Of a DNA stretch of 5,908 nucleotides, positions 5,719 through 5,908 are shown piece by piece. Numbering within the stretch: position 1 is the first letter of the stretch; each line of letters begins with the position of its first letter. The position numbers were made by a program, and so were the translations under genes. The notes beneath the pieces were generated by a model. That model was not told where the DNA came from. It ran no database searches and saw only the letters and a list, made by a program, of their open reading frames with translations. This DNA is from an uncultured Ignavibacteriales bacterium (lineage in GTDB: Bacteria > Bacteroidota > Ignavibacteria > Ignavibacteriales > Ignavibacteriaceae), in NCBI GenBank assembly GCA_913053915.1, contig CAJXGP010000151.1:1-5908 (forward strand), written 5' to 3'.

Positions 5719-5908
5719 TCAAACAGCACATAAATACGCAAAGCCTCCGTTTAATCTTGTATATGTGATATCTTATGCCCATACCTGATTTGGTCTTTGT
5801 ATTTCAATATCTTTCAGTCAACAGTTCTAAGACAACCTTTAGATGAAATCTTTTGGATTTATGGGGGGCAGTATAAAGAGGATATCAAAGGTAAGGATTG
5901 AACAAAAG
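5719..5908 (-). pseudogene. Decayed IS3-family transposase (OrfB, rve integrase core) fragment
   Basis: Read on the minus strand, 5722-5817 encodes LKDIEIQRPNQVWA, a TAA stop at 5773-5775, then DITYTRLNGGFAYLCAV and a further stop at 5719-5721. RPNQVW-x-x-DITY followed by GGF-x-YL is the signature of the start of the DDE integrase core in IS3-family OrfB proteins; the D is the first catalytic Asp and the stop replaces the residue before it, usually Thr. Upstream, in another frame (about 5812-5878), LYTAPHKSKRFHLKVV matches the IYPKP...SKR..HKVYPYLL linker of the same family, so at least one frameshift is present. The N-terminal part would lie beyond the right edge. The second Asp and the Glu are missing, because there is no room for them before csx1. 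The element is dead, and no terminal inverted repeat is recognisable inside the window. Confidence 0.75.

Noticed and set aside
5632..5755. ISL3-family transposase similarity in another minus-strand frame (segment LRIYVLFENLVINTIAEC)
   Set aside because: It resembles the T..FE.LV pattern only loosely, while the overlapping frame gives a much stronger and longer IS3 OrfB match over the same bases.
5555..5790. Plus-strand reading through the repeat (SNIPPAGDITPIVDFDS and onward) as a small gene
   Set aside because: It has no start codon or ribosome binding site, the YEELK part is the usual translation of this repeat class, and the rest runs antisense to the transposase relic.

Overview
The window is the downstream half of a type III-B (Cmr) CRISPR-Cas operon, read left to right on the plus strand. 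It is AT-rich. Several genes have clear AGGAGG-like ribosome binding sites, which points to a bacterium that uses Shine-Dalgarno initiation, but the sequence does not fix the phylum. The recognisable families are the RAMP subunits Cmr4, Cmr5 and Cmr6, a probable Cmr3 C-terminus, and two different CARF-domain proteins that would act as cyclic-oligoadenylate (cOA) receptors. Cas10/Cmr2, Cmr1, Cas6 and the adaptation genes are not in the window and would have to lie upstream or elsewhere.

Layout. Positions 1-113: C-terminal end of an upstream gene, probably cmr3. 110-1423: CARF protein of the APE2256 type fused to a PD-(D/E)XK nuclease, placed inside the cmr gene series rather than at its edge. 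1416-2384: cmr4 (target-RNA-cleaving backbone subunit). 2377-2793: cmr5 (small subunit). 2783-4189: cmr6, with an unusually long C-terminal extension. 4204-5436: a TIGR02221/Csx1-type CARF-HEPN ribonuclease. The first five genes form an unbroken chain of overlapping stop and start codons; only the last is separated, by 14 bases.

How the genes would work together. Cmr3-Cmr6, with Cmr1 and Cmr2 from outside the window, form the crRNA-guided complex that binds and cuts target RNA. Target binding normally switches on the Cas10/Cmr2 cyclase. The resulting cOA would activate two effectors from the same transcript: a Card1/Can2-like CARF nuclease and a HEPN ribonuclease. No stand-alone ring nuclease is visible, but the first effector's CARF domain keeps a Ser and a Lys that may let it degrade its own activator.

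The last 470 bases (5437-5908) hold no intact gene. They contain one well-formed CRISPR-type repeat ending in ATTGAAAC (the classic type III crRNA 5' tag), possible worn copies upstream of it, and, on the minus strand, a decayed IS3-family transposase with stops and a frameshift. This looks like an eroded array end or repeat relic at a boundary disturbed by an insertion sequence.
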